From NCBI GenBank assembly GCA_905187815.1, contig CAJJJM010000029.1, positions 1 to 8,806 on the forward strand: DNA of 8,806 nt. The letters run 5' to 3'. Shown one piece after another: positions 1-5,801 of this stretch (its first letter is position 1; every line of letters starts with the position of its first letter). Source of the stretch: an uncultured Methanomassiliicoccaceae archaeon. Lineage in GTDB: Archaea > Thermoplasmatota > Thermoplasmata > Methanomassiliicoccales > Methanomethylophilaceae. Both the position numbers and the translations under genes were made by a program. The notes under the pieces are model-generated. The model did not search any database and was not told where the DNA came from. It saw only the letters and a program-made list of their open reading frames with translations.

Positions 1-439
1 CGACCGAGTGGGCCCCGTCGGCACCGATCAGAAACCTGCACGAGATCGGTCCGGCGGTCGTCTCGACCAGGAACCCGTCCCCCTCCTGGGAGACGCGAGT
101 CGCCGTCCCGTGCAAGAACTCCGCATCGCAGCGCCCCTTCATCTCCGACAGCATCGCCGGACGGTCGACTACGCTGCCCCTCACGGGTATGTCTATCGTC
201 ACCCCGCCGGGATAGGCAATCTCGATGCGGTCCACCCTCCTGACCACCGCCGTCGGCTCCAGACCGACCTTGGAGAACATCCTGTCGCTGACCGCCTCCC
301 CGCAGACGGAATGATACCTTGGGAACATCCGGGGGGACAGCCTCTCCAGCACCACCACCTTGCCTCCGAACCCTTTCATGTGCATCGCGGCGGACATGCC
401 TGCAGGCCCGGACCCGATTATGAGGACATCGCATTCCAT
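1..439 (-). CDS. Geranylgeranyl reductase-type FAD oxidoreductase, N-terminal part
   Basis: This gene starts at 439 and runs off the left edge, so only about 146 N-terminal residues are seen. It opens with a dinucleotide-binding Rossmann motif (DVLIIGSGPAGMSAA, residues 4-18), and the first strand-helix-strand ends in an acidic residue (VVVLE). The motif YHSVCGEAVS follows near residue 47, and GADGAHSV lies at the visible end, as in the geranylgeranyl reductase/FAD monooxygenase-like superfamily. In archaea such enzymes use FAD to saturate the isoprenoid chains of membrane lipids at the membrane face. The start lies 4 bases after the stop of the cardiolipin synthase gene, which suggests one lipid operon. 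The C-terminal part is missing, so the exact substrate (digeranylgeranylglycerophospholipid or another prenyl compound) cannot be told. The family call is firm and the substrate is inferred. Confidence 0.85.
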   Translation of the reverse strand, partial: MECDVLIIGSGPAGMSAAMHMKGFGGKVVVLERLSPRMFPRYHSVCGEAVSDRMFSKVGLEPTAVVRRVDRIEIAYPGGVTIDIPVRGSVVDRPAMLSEMKGRCDAEFLHGTATRVSQEGDGFLVETTAGPISCRFLIGADGAHSV

Positions 440-443
440 GGTA

Positions 444-1946
444 TCACGCCAGAAGGACCAGGTGCCTGGACACCGCCATGCGCACCTTCATCATGAGCGT
501 CCTGTGCTCGTACATCTCGTCCGTGTACTCCGTGCTCACCTCCAGGTCCCTGAGGAACTGGTCGGCGGCCTGCCTGGTTATCTCCTCGGAGTACATCATC
601 ACGTTCGTCTCGAAGTTCAGCGTGAGTGACCTGTGGTCAAGGTTGGCGGATCCGACGGAGCAGAAGCAGTCGTCCGCCAGGATCATCTTCTCGTGTACGA
701 ACCCGTCCCCGTAGCGCCATATCCTGACCCCGGCCTTCATGAGGGCGTGGGAGTAGGAGATGTTGTTCCAGAATAGGAACATGTGGTCCTTCTTGTCGGG
801 GATCAGGATCCTCACGTCCACCCCGGACCTGGCGGCGTTGGTCAGCGCCAGGAGCATGGAGTCGTCGGGGGCCAGATATGGAGTCGTTATGTACAGTCTG
901 CGCCGGGCAGCGGAGATCATGGCGAGGTACTGCAGCTGCACGGGGTTGTTGGGCATCGAGTCGGGTCCTCCGGACACAAGCTGCATCCTGACATCCCCGC
1001 CGTGCGGCAGGTTCAGGTCCCCCAGGTAGTGGCCGATGGGCTTCAGGTGGTCCTTCGGGGCCGAGTACTGCCAGTCGGCGCTGAACCTGACCGCCATGGG
1101 GAGGATGCCGAGCCCCTCGACCCTGACGGACGCGTCCCTCCAATGCCCGAGGGGGCCCTCCCCCTCGTACTCGTCGCCGATGTTGAATCCGCCGCAGTAC
1201 GCCACCTTCCCGTCGATTATGGCTATCTTGCGGTGGTTCCTGTTGTTCTTCTTCGGGCTGAGCATGAGGTTGAGTGAGGAGTGGAACATCGCGTAGTGCC
1301 CGCCGGCGTTCCTGAACCTGTATATCCCCTCCTTGGGCCCCTTGCCTATGCCGAACCCGTCGGTGAGCAGCCTGACCTCCACCCCCTCGCGCACCTTCTG
1401 GGTCAGGATCTCCATGAGCTCGTTGCCGCGTCTGTCGTTGCGGATGATGTAGTACTCGATGAGGATGCTCTTCTCCGCCCTGCGGATGTCGTCGAACATG
1501 TCGTCCATCTTCGGTTTGCCCTCCGTATAGAGGACAACCTTGTTGTCGTCGGAGTACGACCAGGCGCCGGCCCTCTCCAGGGTCTTGGCCATGCGGTACA
1601 CGTCCGTCATATCCGGATCGTCCGCGAGGTCGGACTCCAACAGGTCCCCCTGGTACTCCGCGGCGGTCATCAGCTGCTGGTCCGTGATGTTCTTGGGCAT
1701 GAACCTGCGGCGGTTGTAGATCGTGGAGCCCATGTACATGTAGAGGATGAACCCGACAGGCGGGAGCAGGATCAGGACCACAAGCCATGTGAAGAACACG
1801 CGCGGGTCGTACCTCTCCAGGAACAGCATGATCAGCAGGGCGATGATGTCGAAGACGACGATCACCATGACCAGGTCCGAGATGATGTTGGTGTACGAGA
1901 GCAACGTCTCGACCTCAGGGGACCAGTCGAAATCGTAGGAGGGCAC
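444..1946 (-). CDS. cls: Cardiolipin synthase, phospholipase D family (ClsA-like)
   Basis: A membrane enzyme that joins two phospholipids by transphosphatidylation, in archaea giving cardiolipin-type archaeal lipids. Counting from an upstream GTG at 1961, two hydrophobic segments lie at about residues 26-48 and 54-78. Two HKD catalytic motifs follow: H243-R-K245 with D250 in NRNHRKIAIID, and H423-E-K425 with D430 in FVHEKMILAD. Both motifs are followed by the expected Gly/Asn/Ser region (GGFNIGDEY and GSANLDHRS). The length of about 500 residues matches bacterial ClsA. The start was set at the GTG at 1946 because the TATA box at 1967-1974 is centred about 25 bases upstream, which gives a leaderless transcript. 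The GTG at 1961 would add five residues. The flavoprotein gene 4 bases downstream fits lipid metabolism. The family is clear and the precise substrates are inferred. Confidence 0.93.
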   Translation of the reverse strand: MPSYDFDWSPEVETLLSYTNIISDLVMVIVVFDIIALLIMLFLERYDPRVFFTWLVVLILLPPVGFILYMYMGSTIYNRRRFMPKNITDQQLMTAAEYQGDLLESDLADDPDMTDVYRMAKTLERAGAWSYSDDNKVVLYTEGKPKMDDMFDDIRRAEKSILIEYYIIRNDRRGNELMEILTQKVREGVEVRLLTDGFGIGKGPKEGIYRFRNAGGHYAMFHSSLNLMLSPKKNNRNHRKIAIIDGKVAYCGGFNIGDEYEGEGPLGHWRDASVRVEGLGILPMAVRFSADWQYSAPKDHLKPIGHYLGDLNLPHGGDVRMQLVSGGPDSMPNNPVQLQYLAMISAARRRLYITTPYLAPDDSMLLALTNAARSGVDVRILIPDKKDHMFLFWNNISYSHALMKAGVRIWRYGDGFVHEKMILADDCFCSVGSANLDHRSLTLNFETNVMMYSEEITRQAADQFLRDLEVSTEYTDEMYEHRTLMMKVRMAVSRHLVLLA

Positions 1947-1966
1947 CTCCCACCCTAGCACCGAAT

Positions 1967-1974
1967 GGTATATA
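1967..1974 (-). promoter_or_regulatory. TATA box of the cardiolipin synthase gene
   Basis: The minus strand reads CTATATAC. The centre lies about 25 bases before the GTG at 1946, the spacing expected for an archaeal promoter driving a leaderless transcript. Confidence 0.6.
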
Positions 1975-2063
1975 GCAGGTTGCCCGGAAACCGCGTGATG
2001 GCCGCTGGTACCGCGATACTGAGTCCGTACAGACCAGTTGAAGGGACAGGCTGGCGGGAACTC

Positions 2064-2100
2064 TGCCCGGAACGGCGGTCTGGCACATGCGTTTCGGGCA
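2064..2100. repeat. 11-bp inverted repeat in the gap between cls and tRNA-Thr
   Basis: TGCCCGGAACG (2064-2074) can pair with CGTTTCGGGCA (2090-2100) across a 15-base loop, with one G-T pair. It lies in a stretch of about 170 bases with no gene (1975-2145), downstream of tRNA-Thr and upstream of cls, both on the minus strand. No T run follows on either strand, so it is not a typical terminator. It could be a processing or structured-RNA element or a protein-binding site. Confidence 0.45.
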
Positions 2101-2145
2101 CCCGTTGCGGAAAGAGTGGACCCTCCTTGTGAATGATTGGAGAAG

Positions 2146-2220
2146 TGGAGCCGCCTGAGGGATTTGAACCCCCGGCCTGCTGATTACAAGTCAGCCGCTA
2201 TACCCCTAAGCCAAGGCGGC
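2146..2220 (-). tRNA. tRNA-Thr (anticodon UGU)
   Basis: On the minus strand a full cloverleaf can be drawn. The acceptor stem is GCCGCCT paired with AGGCGGC. The anticodon stem is GCTGA/TCAGC around the loop CTTGTAA, giving anticodon TGT, which reads ACA (Thr). The T arm is GGGGG-TTCAAAT-CCCTC-like, with the usual TTCAAAT loop. The discriminator is U, and CCA is encoded in the genome (2146-2148). No intron is seen. A TATA box lies about 29 bases upstream of the 5' end. Confidence 0.96.
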
Positions 2221-2245
2221 ACCGAACAGTCGTATCCGCATCTCG

Positions 2246-2252
2246 TTTATAT
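2246..2252 (-). promoter_or_regulatory. TATA box of tRNA-Thr
   Basis: The minus strand reads ATATAAA, centred about 29 bases upstream of the tRNA 5' end. This leaves room for a very short leader, and the spacing matches that seen for tRNA-Arg in this window. Confidence 0.6.
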
Positions 2253-2296
2253 CGGTTTCCCTGATTGGCTCCCTCTGGGGAACGTCGAGCGACACT

Positions 2297-2304
2297 ATTA
2301 TATC
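2297..2304 (+). promoter_or_regulatory. TATA box of the FKBP gene
   Basis: ATTATATC, about 55 bases upstream of the FKBP start codon. Transcription would begin near 2326-2330 and leave a 5' leader of about 25 bases that carries the ribosome-binding site GGTGA (2345-2349). Confidence 0.55.
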
Positions 2305-2354
2305 AGACTACGCAATCGCCAGCCCCATAACATCACATTCATATGGTGATTCAA

Positions 2355-3053
2355 ATGGCAGACGCTAAAAGGATTGTCCGCATCGATTACAAGGCCTACT
2401 TCGCCGAGGCCGACAAGCTCTTCGACACAACGAACGCCGATGCCGCCAAAGAGGCCGGCATCTTCAACGAGAAGGTCACCTACGCCCCCATGGCCTACAT
2501 CGTCGGATCCAACACCCTGTACGCCGACGTCGACGCCGCCATCGCCGGTGCCGAGGTAGGAAAGGAGATCGAGGTCACCGTCCCCTGCGAGAAGGCCGCC
2601 GGTGCCAGGAACCCCAGGCTCATCGAGCTCCACCCCATCAAGGAGTTCTACAAGAACGAGATCAACCCCTACCCCGGAATGTCCGTCAGCCTCGGCAACC
2701 GCAGCGGAATCGTCATGTCCGTCGGTGCCGGACGTGTCAAGGTGGACTTCAACAGCCCCCTGGCCGGCCACGACCTGAAATACGAGATCACCGTCGTCGA
2801 GGAGGTCACCGACCCCGTCGAGAAGGCCAAGTGCATCATGGAGATGGACTTCGGAACCTCCGAGGGATTCGGATTCGGCATCATGGAGGACAAGGTCGTC
2901 ATCACCGAGGCCGAGGTCTGCAAGTTCCACGAGGGCTGGGCCGTCGCCAAATACAGGCTGGTCTCCGACTACCGCGCCACCTTCGGAGTCGACCGCGTCG
3001 AGTTCGTCCAGGTGTGGGAGTCCAAGAAGGCTGACGCCCCCGCAGCCGAGTGA
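2355..3053 (+). CDS. FKBP-type peptidyl-prolyl cis-trans isomerase, long archaeal SlyD-like form
   Basis: A cytoplasmic folding helper that isomerises peptide bonds before proline. The 232-residue protein starts at 2355, because GGTGA at 2345-2349 sits 5 bases before this ATG. The in-frame ATG at 2343 lies before and partly inside that site. The FKBP core begins with RIDYKAYF and LFDTT (residues 9-26). The insert-in-flap segment is visible at NPYPGMSVSL (about 104-113) through GRVKVDFNSPLAGHDLKYEI (about 126-145), the SlyD signature. An extra C-terminal domain of about 80 residues (150-225) marks the long archaeal type. Codons end almost always in C or G, as expected of a well-expressed host gene. 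It has its own promoter and seems monocistronic. The chaperone role of the flap insert is known for the family. Confidence 0.93.
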   Translation: MADAKRIVRIDYKAYFAEADKLFDTTNADAAKEAGIFNEKVTYAPMAYIVGSNTLYADVDAAIAGAEVGKEIEVTVPCEKAAGARNPRLIELHPIKEFYKNEINPYPGMSVSLGNRSGIVMSVGAGRVKVDFNSPLAGHDLKYEITVVEEVTDPVEKAKCIMEMDFGTSEGFGFGIMEDKVVITEAEVCKFHEGWAVAKYRLVSDYRATFGVDRVEFVQVWESKKADAPAAE

Positions 3054-3124
3054 TCCGCCCGACTGCTCAAACCGCTTAAAACAAACTCCCTTCCTTCTGC
3101 ATGAGAATTCAATGCGGCAGATAC

Positions 3125-3141
3125 GGGGGCATGAAGCCCCC
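3125..3141. repeat. Perfect GC hairpin between FKBP and the 49-residue ORF
   Basis: GGGGGC (3125-3130) pairs with GCCCCC (3136-3141) around ATGAA. It lies between the ends of two convergent genes (3053 plus, 3168 minus), so it may help end or protect either transcript. No T run follows directly on either strand. Confidence 0.4.
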
Positions 3142-3167
3142 ATCCTATCCGCTTCGCGCTCCGGACC

Positions 3168-3317
3168 TCAGTCGAAGAAGGCCAGGATCGAGTTCAGTTC
3201 GTGGTTCAGGTTGTCCCTGCGCTCCACGCCCCTGTACGGGCTCCTCCTGGGGCCCCTGGGCTCCTGGAAGCGCTGCCTGGGCATGGGGATTATCAGCGTC
3301 TGCTTGTACTGCGTCAT
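3168..3317 (-). CDS. Small basic 49-residue protein of unknown function
   Basis: The minus strand holds an ATG at 3317 and a TGA at 3168-3170 that encode 49 residues, beginning MTQYKQTLIIPMPRQRF and ending LNHELNSILAFFD. Nearly every third codon position is G or C, as in the host genes, and this is strong evidence that the frame is coding although it is short. The middle is rich in Arg and Pro (EPRGPRRSPYRG). The C-terminal 15 residues could form an amphipathic helix. A purine-rich site, GGGAGAG, lies 6 bases before the ATG. Just before that is a perfect hairpin, and a TATA-like box is centred near 3374. No family was recognised. RNA or DNA binding is possible from the charge but not shown. 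Confidence 0.72.
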   Translation of the reverse strand: MTQYKQTLIIPMPRQRFQEPRGPRRSPYRGVERRDNLNHELNSILAFFD

Positions 3318-3330
3318 CTCTCTTCTCTCC

Positions 3331-3349
3331 CGCAGCCCTCAAGGCTGCG
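3331..3349 (-). promoter_or_regulatory. 5' leader hairpin of the 49-residue ORF
   Basis: CGCAGCC and GGCTGCG form a perfect 7-bp stem with a 5-base loop. With the TATA box centred at 3374, transcription would start near 3349, so this hairpin would form the very 5' end of the mRNA. It directly abuts the ribosome-binding site GGGAGAG (3324-3330). It could control translation or mRNA stability. Confidence 0.5.
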
Positions 3350-3370
3350 ATATGGAGATCGGCGAGGGAA

Positions 3371-3418
3371 TATAATTACAGCTTGATGTTATCTCTGTAA
3401 TAATTGTTATCTATGTAA
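3371..3418 (-). promoter_or_regulatory. Promoter with repeat cluster for the 49-residue ORF
   Basis: A TATA-like TAATTATA lies on the minus strand at 3371-3378. Overlapping and upstream are an inverted repeat, ATTACAG (3375-3381) with CTGTAAT (3395-3401), and a direct repeat, GTTATCTCTGTAA (3388-3400) with GTTATCTATGTAA (3406-3418), which differs at one base and has an 18-base period. The arrangement looks like an operator set that would control access of TBP. No regulator can be assigned. Confidence 0.45.
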
Positions 3419-3487
3419 AATGGATGACCGCGACGTGGAGCAGCCTGGACTGATGACATGGATGACGACGTTCCGGCGGACGATGGG

Positions 3488-4327
3488 TCAGTCTGTGTAG
3501 AATGTGCCTATGACCGTAGTCCCGCTCTCGGTGAGGACATATCTGTTGCGGAGATCGTCCTTCACGATCCAGCCGTTCTTCAGCCACTTGGAGATGAAGT
3601 CCCTCTGATAGTACACGGCCTCCGTCTGACGCTGATTAGCCTTCCTGTCAGGGTCGTCGCTCTCGGTGTCGCGGTACCACAGCCCTGCCTCCTTGAGAGC
3701 CTCGACCATCCTGCCGCTGGTCACGGACAGCTTCACCTCGTTCCTATGGCCGAGTATGCGAAGCCCGCGGACGAGATGCTCCTCCGGGATGTTGATGGCG
3801 TAGATGGGCATGGTGCGCGGGGGATAGGTCGTCTTGGTCATGCCCACCGGCTGGTCGTCCACGAAGTAGACGTCGCGGATCCTGTCCGTGGACACGGTGT
3901 ACTCCTTGGTGTTCACGGAGAACGGGATCGTACCGGGTACCATCATCGAGGCGACCGTCGCGGCGGCGGCGTACTCGGGGGAGCCCGACGAGATGTTGAC
4001 GTAGATCTCGCATCCCTCCTCACCCGAGTTCTCCATCTGGATGATCGAGAGTACGGTGCGCAGCATGACGGAGAAATCGCTGACACGCTCGTTGTGCTCG
4101 ACGATCTCCACCTCTCTCGGGGATTCGGACTCCAGCCGCTCGCAGACCCTCCTGCGGAAGCTGTCGTAGATCTTGCCGCTCTCGGAATCCGGGTCCTTCA
4201 CGTAGTGGATGATGTGGGCCTTGTTTATCTCGTAGTACAGCGCAGGCTCCACGACCTTCGACGTCTCGAAGGTCACGCAGGCCACCATTATCCTCTTCTT
4301 GCGACCAGACGGCAAAATGCATCCCAT
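3488..4327 (-). CDS. CARF-like domain plus winged-helix regulator (HFX_2341/DUF6293-like)
   Basis: A 279-residue protein that reads as a ligand-sensing transcription regulator. The N-terminal half has a Rossmann-like fold pattern: the first strand RIMVACVTF, then KVVEPALYY, INKAHIIHYV, and the ligand-loop motif VNISSGSPEYAAAATVAS (about 110-127). This pattern is typical of CARF-related domains and the archaeal HFX_2341-type (DUF6293) family. The C-terminal 100 residues (about 180-279) look like a winged helix, with RGLRILGHRNEVKLSVTSG and a wing-like NRYVLTESGTTVIG. The start at 4327 fits a TATA box centred about 25 bases upstream, giving a leaderless mRNA. An ATG at 4288 would cut into the first strand. 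No CRISPR or cas genes are nearby, so the signal it senses is unknown. The family call comes from pattern memory and was not searched. Confidence 0.75.
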   Translation of the reverse strand: MGCILPSGRKKRIMVACVTFETSKVVEPALYYEINKAHIIHYVKDPDSESGKIYDSFRRRVCERLESESPREVEIVEHNERVSDFSVMLRTVLSIIQMENSGEEGCEIYVNISSGSPEYAAAATVASMMVPGTIPFSVNTKEYTVSTDRIRDVYFVDDQPVGMTKTTYPPRTMPIYAINIPEEHLVRGLRILGHRNEVKLSVTSGRMVEALKEAGLWYRDTESDDPDRKANQRQTEAVYYQRDFISKWLKNGWIVKDDLRNRYVLTESGTTVIGTFYTD

Positions 4328-4347
4328 GGTGAGGATGGGTGGAAGCC

Positions 4348-4355
4348 TATTTAAT
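4348..4355 (-). promoter_or_regulatory. TATA box of the CARF-like regulator
   Basis: The minus strand reads ATTAAATA, centred about 25 bases before the ATG at 4327, so the transcript is predicted to be leaderless. A short inverted repeat, CCCAT/ATGGG (4323-4327 and 4335-4339), overlaps the start codon. Confidence 0.6.
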
Positions 4356-4629
4356 GTCTATTATTGTGTCATTTTCGATACTTTCAAATATTACTTTTCA
4401 TACAAATCATACAAACATTACAGCGATTAGTTTATCTATATCCTGGGAGATTCTTATCCAGCATCTCCCCCGAGGTGCTCACCCTTTTATGGCCGGGGTC
4501 AAACACATCCATCCACAATCCATCCAGGCCCCGGCTGATCCCACAAACACACTGATATGCCGTCCACCGACGATCTCGAACATGAACCGATGCCTCCTCT
4601 CGGGGAAAACCTCGTTGTCGAAACACAAC
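4356..4629. other. Gene-free region between the CARF-like gene and tRNA-Arg
   Basis: No convincing coding frame is seen. The left 85 bases are AT-rich and hold a tandem 9-base repeat, TCATACAAA twice (4398-4415). To the right are three inverted repeats. GGGAGAT (4445-4451) pairs with ATCTCCC (4463-4469). GCCGGGG (4492-4498) pairs with CCCCGGC (4529-4535) around a loop with repeated ATCCATCC-like units. CGTTGT (4613-4618) pairs with ACAACG (4625-4630). A TATA-like stretch near 4430-4441 could start a plus-strand RNA. A non-coding RNA is possible but no known class was recognised. Confidence 0.4.
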
Positions 4630-4641
4630 GGATGGAAACAC

Positions 4642-4647
4642 TTATAT
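4642..4647 (+). promoter_or_regulatory. TATA box of tRNA-Arg inside an inverted repeat
   Basis: TTATAT is centred about 29 bases upstream of the tRNA 5' end, the same spacing as for tRNA-Thr. It is flanked by GGATGG (4630-4635) and CCATCC (4648-4653), an inverted repeat that encloses the box. Confidence 0.6.
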
Positions 4648-4673
4648 CCATCCTGGGACTCGGGGGATTTAGC

Positions 4674-4751
4674 GGACAGGTGGCCTAGTCTGGATATGGC
4701 AGCAGCCTCCTAAGCTGCAGGCCGGGGGTTCGAATCCCCTCCTGTTCGCCA
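4674..4751 (+). tRNA. tRNA-Arg (anticodon CCU), probable integration site
   Basis: The acceptor stem is GGACAGG paired with CCTGTTC (one G-U pair). The anticodon stem is GCAGC/GCTGC around CTCCTAA, giving anticodon CCT, which reads AGG (Arg). The T arm is GGGGG-TTCGAAT-CCCCT, the discriminator is G, and CCA is encoded (4749-4751). No intron is seen. The 3' end faces a tyrosine integrase gene 51 bases away, the usual arrangement when a tRNA gene serves as attachment site and the element restores the 3' part of the tRNA. Confidence 0.95.
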
Positions 4752-4789
4752 TTCTCGTACCCTTCTGGATCATGCTGGCTGTGCTTCTG

Positions 4790-4803
4790 AAAAATAGCGC
4801 TAT
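4790..4803 (-). terminator. Terminator after the integrase gene
   Basis: The perfect palindrome ATAGCGCTAT (4794-4803) overlaps the integrase stop codon and is followed on the minus strand by five T residues. This would end the integrase operon before it reads into tRNA-Arg on the opposite strand. Confidence 0.5.
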
Positions 4804-5801
4804 CATCTTGATACCCCCTCTCGGGAAACGGTTTCCGAAGGCTTCTCCGACCACGATCTGCGGACCTCCGCTATCGCGGCGCGCTCCCTCGTCCTGGCGT
4901 AGTACCTGGCGGTGGTCTCGGTGCTCGCATGGCCCAGGAGGACGCTCACGCACTCCTCCGGCACGCCCCTGTCGAGCAGCGACTGCCCCCACGTCCTCCT
5001 GAGGATCCTGTGGTCCAGGTCCAGCCCGGTGCCCTCCTCCACGTACTCCCTCCACTTCCTCTGGGTGTTCCCCTCCACCGGGGACCCGCGGGGGCCCTGA
5101 AACAGATATCCGGAGCGGCCTGAGGAATGGAAGAGGTCCAGGTACCTGCGGATGACCGGTACCGCGGACGGATGGATGGGGACGACGCGGACCAGGCCGT
5201 AGGAGTCCCCTCCCTTCGGATGTCCGACGCGGAGCTCCGACAGATCCTCTGAGAAATCGATGTCCATGACGTAGCGGACCTCCTGCGGCCTCAGACCGGC
5301 GGCCAGGGAGATCAGGACGGATACGCACGAGCGGAGCCCGCGGTAGTCATGCTCCCCCTCCGAGAACCGGATGATGGCGGCAACCTCCTTCGGCTCCAGG
5401 ACGCCCAGGCGGGTCTCCTTCTTCGGCGGGAACAGCGTCGGATAGCGGACCTTGGCGAACTCCACTGCCATGTTGCCCTCGAACTTGCAGAGCATGTTGA
5501 GGCGCCCGAGGAGGTGTCCGCGGGTGTTACTGCTCAGATCGGTGCGCTTCAGGTGAGCGGCTATGACCTGCACGTCGGCGAGCGTCATAGCCGAGGGATC
5601 CTCGGTTGAGATTGATCCGACGGACCTCAGGGACTCCACGGTGGAGCAGAGCCTCATGAGCTCCCTCCTGCGGTCCTTGATGGTGGATTCGGCATAGGCG
5701 AGGCTATACTCGTCGAGATACTCGGCGACGGAATCTGAGAAGGCCCCAATCGGAATACCCCCTTGGTATCCGAGGTATCCAGCTGGGTCAGAATCCTCCA
5801 T
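4803..5801 (-). CDS. int: Tyrosine recombinase / integrase
   Basis: A site-specific recombinase that would integrate and excise the element at tRNA-Arg. Counting from an alternative ATG at 5825 (340 residues), the SAM-like core-binding domain spans about 25-130. The catalytic domain then has R179 (AAGLRPQE), K204 (GHPKGGD), R276 (DHRILRRTW), H299 (LLGHAS) and the nucleophile Y308 (TTARYYAR), nine residues after the histidine as in XerD. The first position of the HxxR motif is Arg273 instead of His. His272 is next to it, and non-His residues are known here in archaeal integrases. The start is uncertain: ATGs lie at 5825 and 5801, but codon usage favours the other frame until about 5765, so the protein may instead be made from a different start or by frameshift from the Zn-ribbon gene. 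A terminator lies at its stop. Confidence 0.9.
   Translation of the reverse strand: MEDSDPAGYLGYQGGIPIGAFSDSVAEYLDEYSLAYAESTIKDRRRELMRLCSTVESLRSVGSISTEDPSAMTLADVQVIAAHLKRTDLSSNTRGHLLGRLNMLCKFEGNMAVEFAKVRYPTLFPPKKETRLGVLEPKEVAAIIRFSEGEHDYRGLRSCVSVLISLAAGLRPQEVRYVMDIDFSEDLSELRVGHPKGGDSYGLVRVVPIHPSAVPVIRRYLDLFHSSGRSGYLFQGPRGSPVEGNTQRKWREYVEEGTGLDLDHRILRRTWGQSLLDRGVPEECVSVLLGHASTETTARYYARTRERAAIAEVRRSWSEKPSETVSREGVSR

Noticed and set aside
637..1958. Long open frames of 383 and 225 residues overlapping the cardiolipin synthase gene
   Set aside because: Their His/Arg/Gly/Pro-rich make-up is typical of shadows, and the overlapped gene has both HKD motifs.
2298..3143. Long minus-strand open frame of 281 residues opposite the FKBP gene
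   Set aside because: It is a Gly/Asp/Leu/Val-rich antisense shadow caused by the extreme third-position bias of the FKBP gene.
3101..3400. Plus-strand 99-residue frame with TTAAAA about 25 bases upstream
   Set aside because: The composition (Pro, Arg, Ser, Cys-rich) is that of an out-of-frame reading, and the minus-strand 49-residue frame in the same DNA has much better codon use.
3420..3500. Plus-strand 26-residue frame starting MDDRDVEQPG, downstream of an AT-rich promoter-like stretch
   Set aside because: It overlaps the end of the CARF-like gene, has no ribosome site, and its codon pattern is weak. A short RNA there remains possible.
4356..4629. CRISPR array near the CARF-like regulator
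   Set aside because: The repeats there are short (9 bases tandem, ATCCATCC units) and lack regular spacers.
4432..4641. Minus-strand 69-residue frame upstream of tRNA-Arg
   Set aside because: No ribosome site, mixed codon pattern, and it runs through several inverted repeats.
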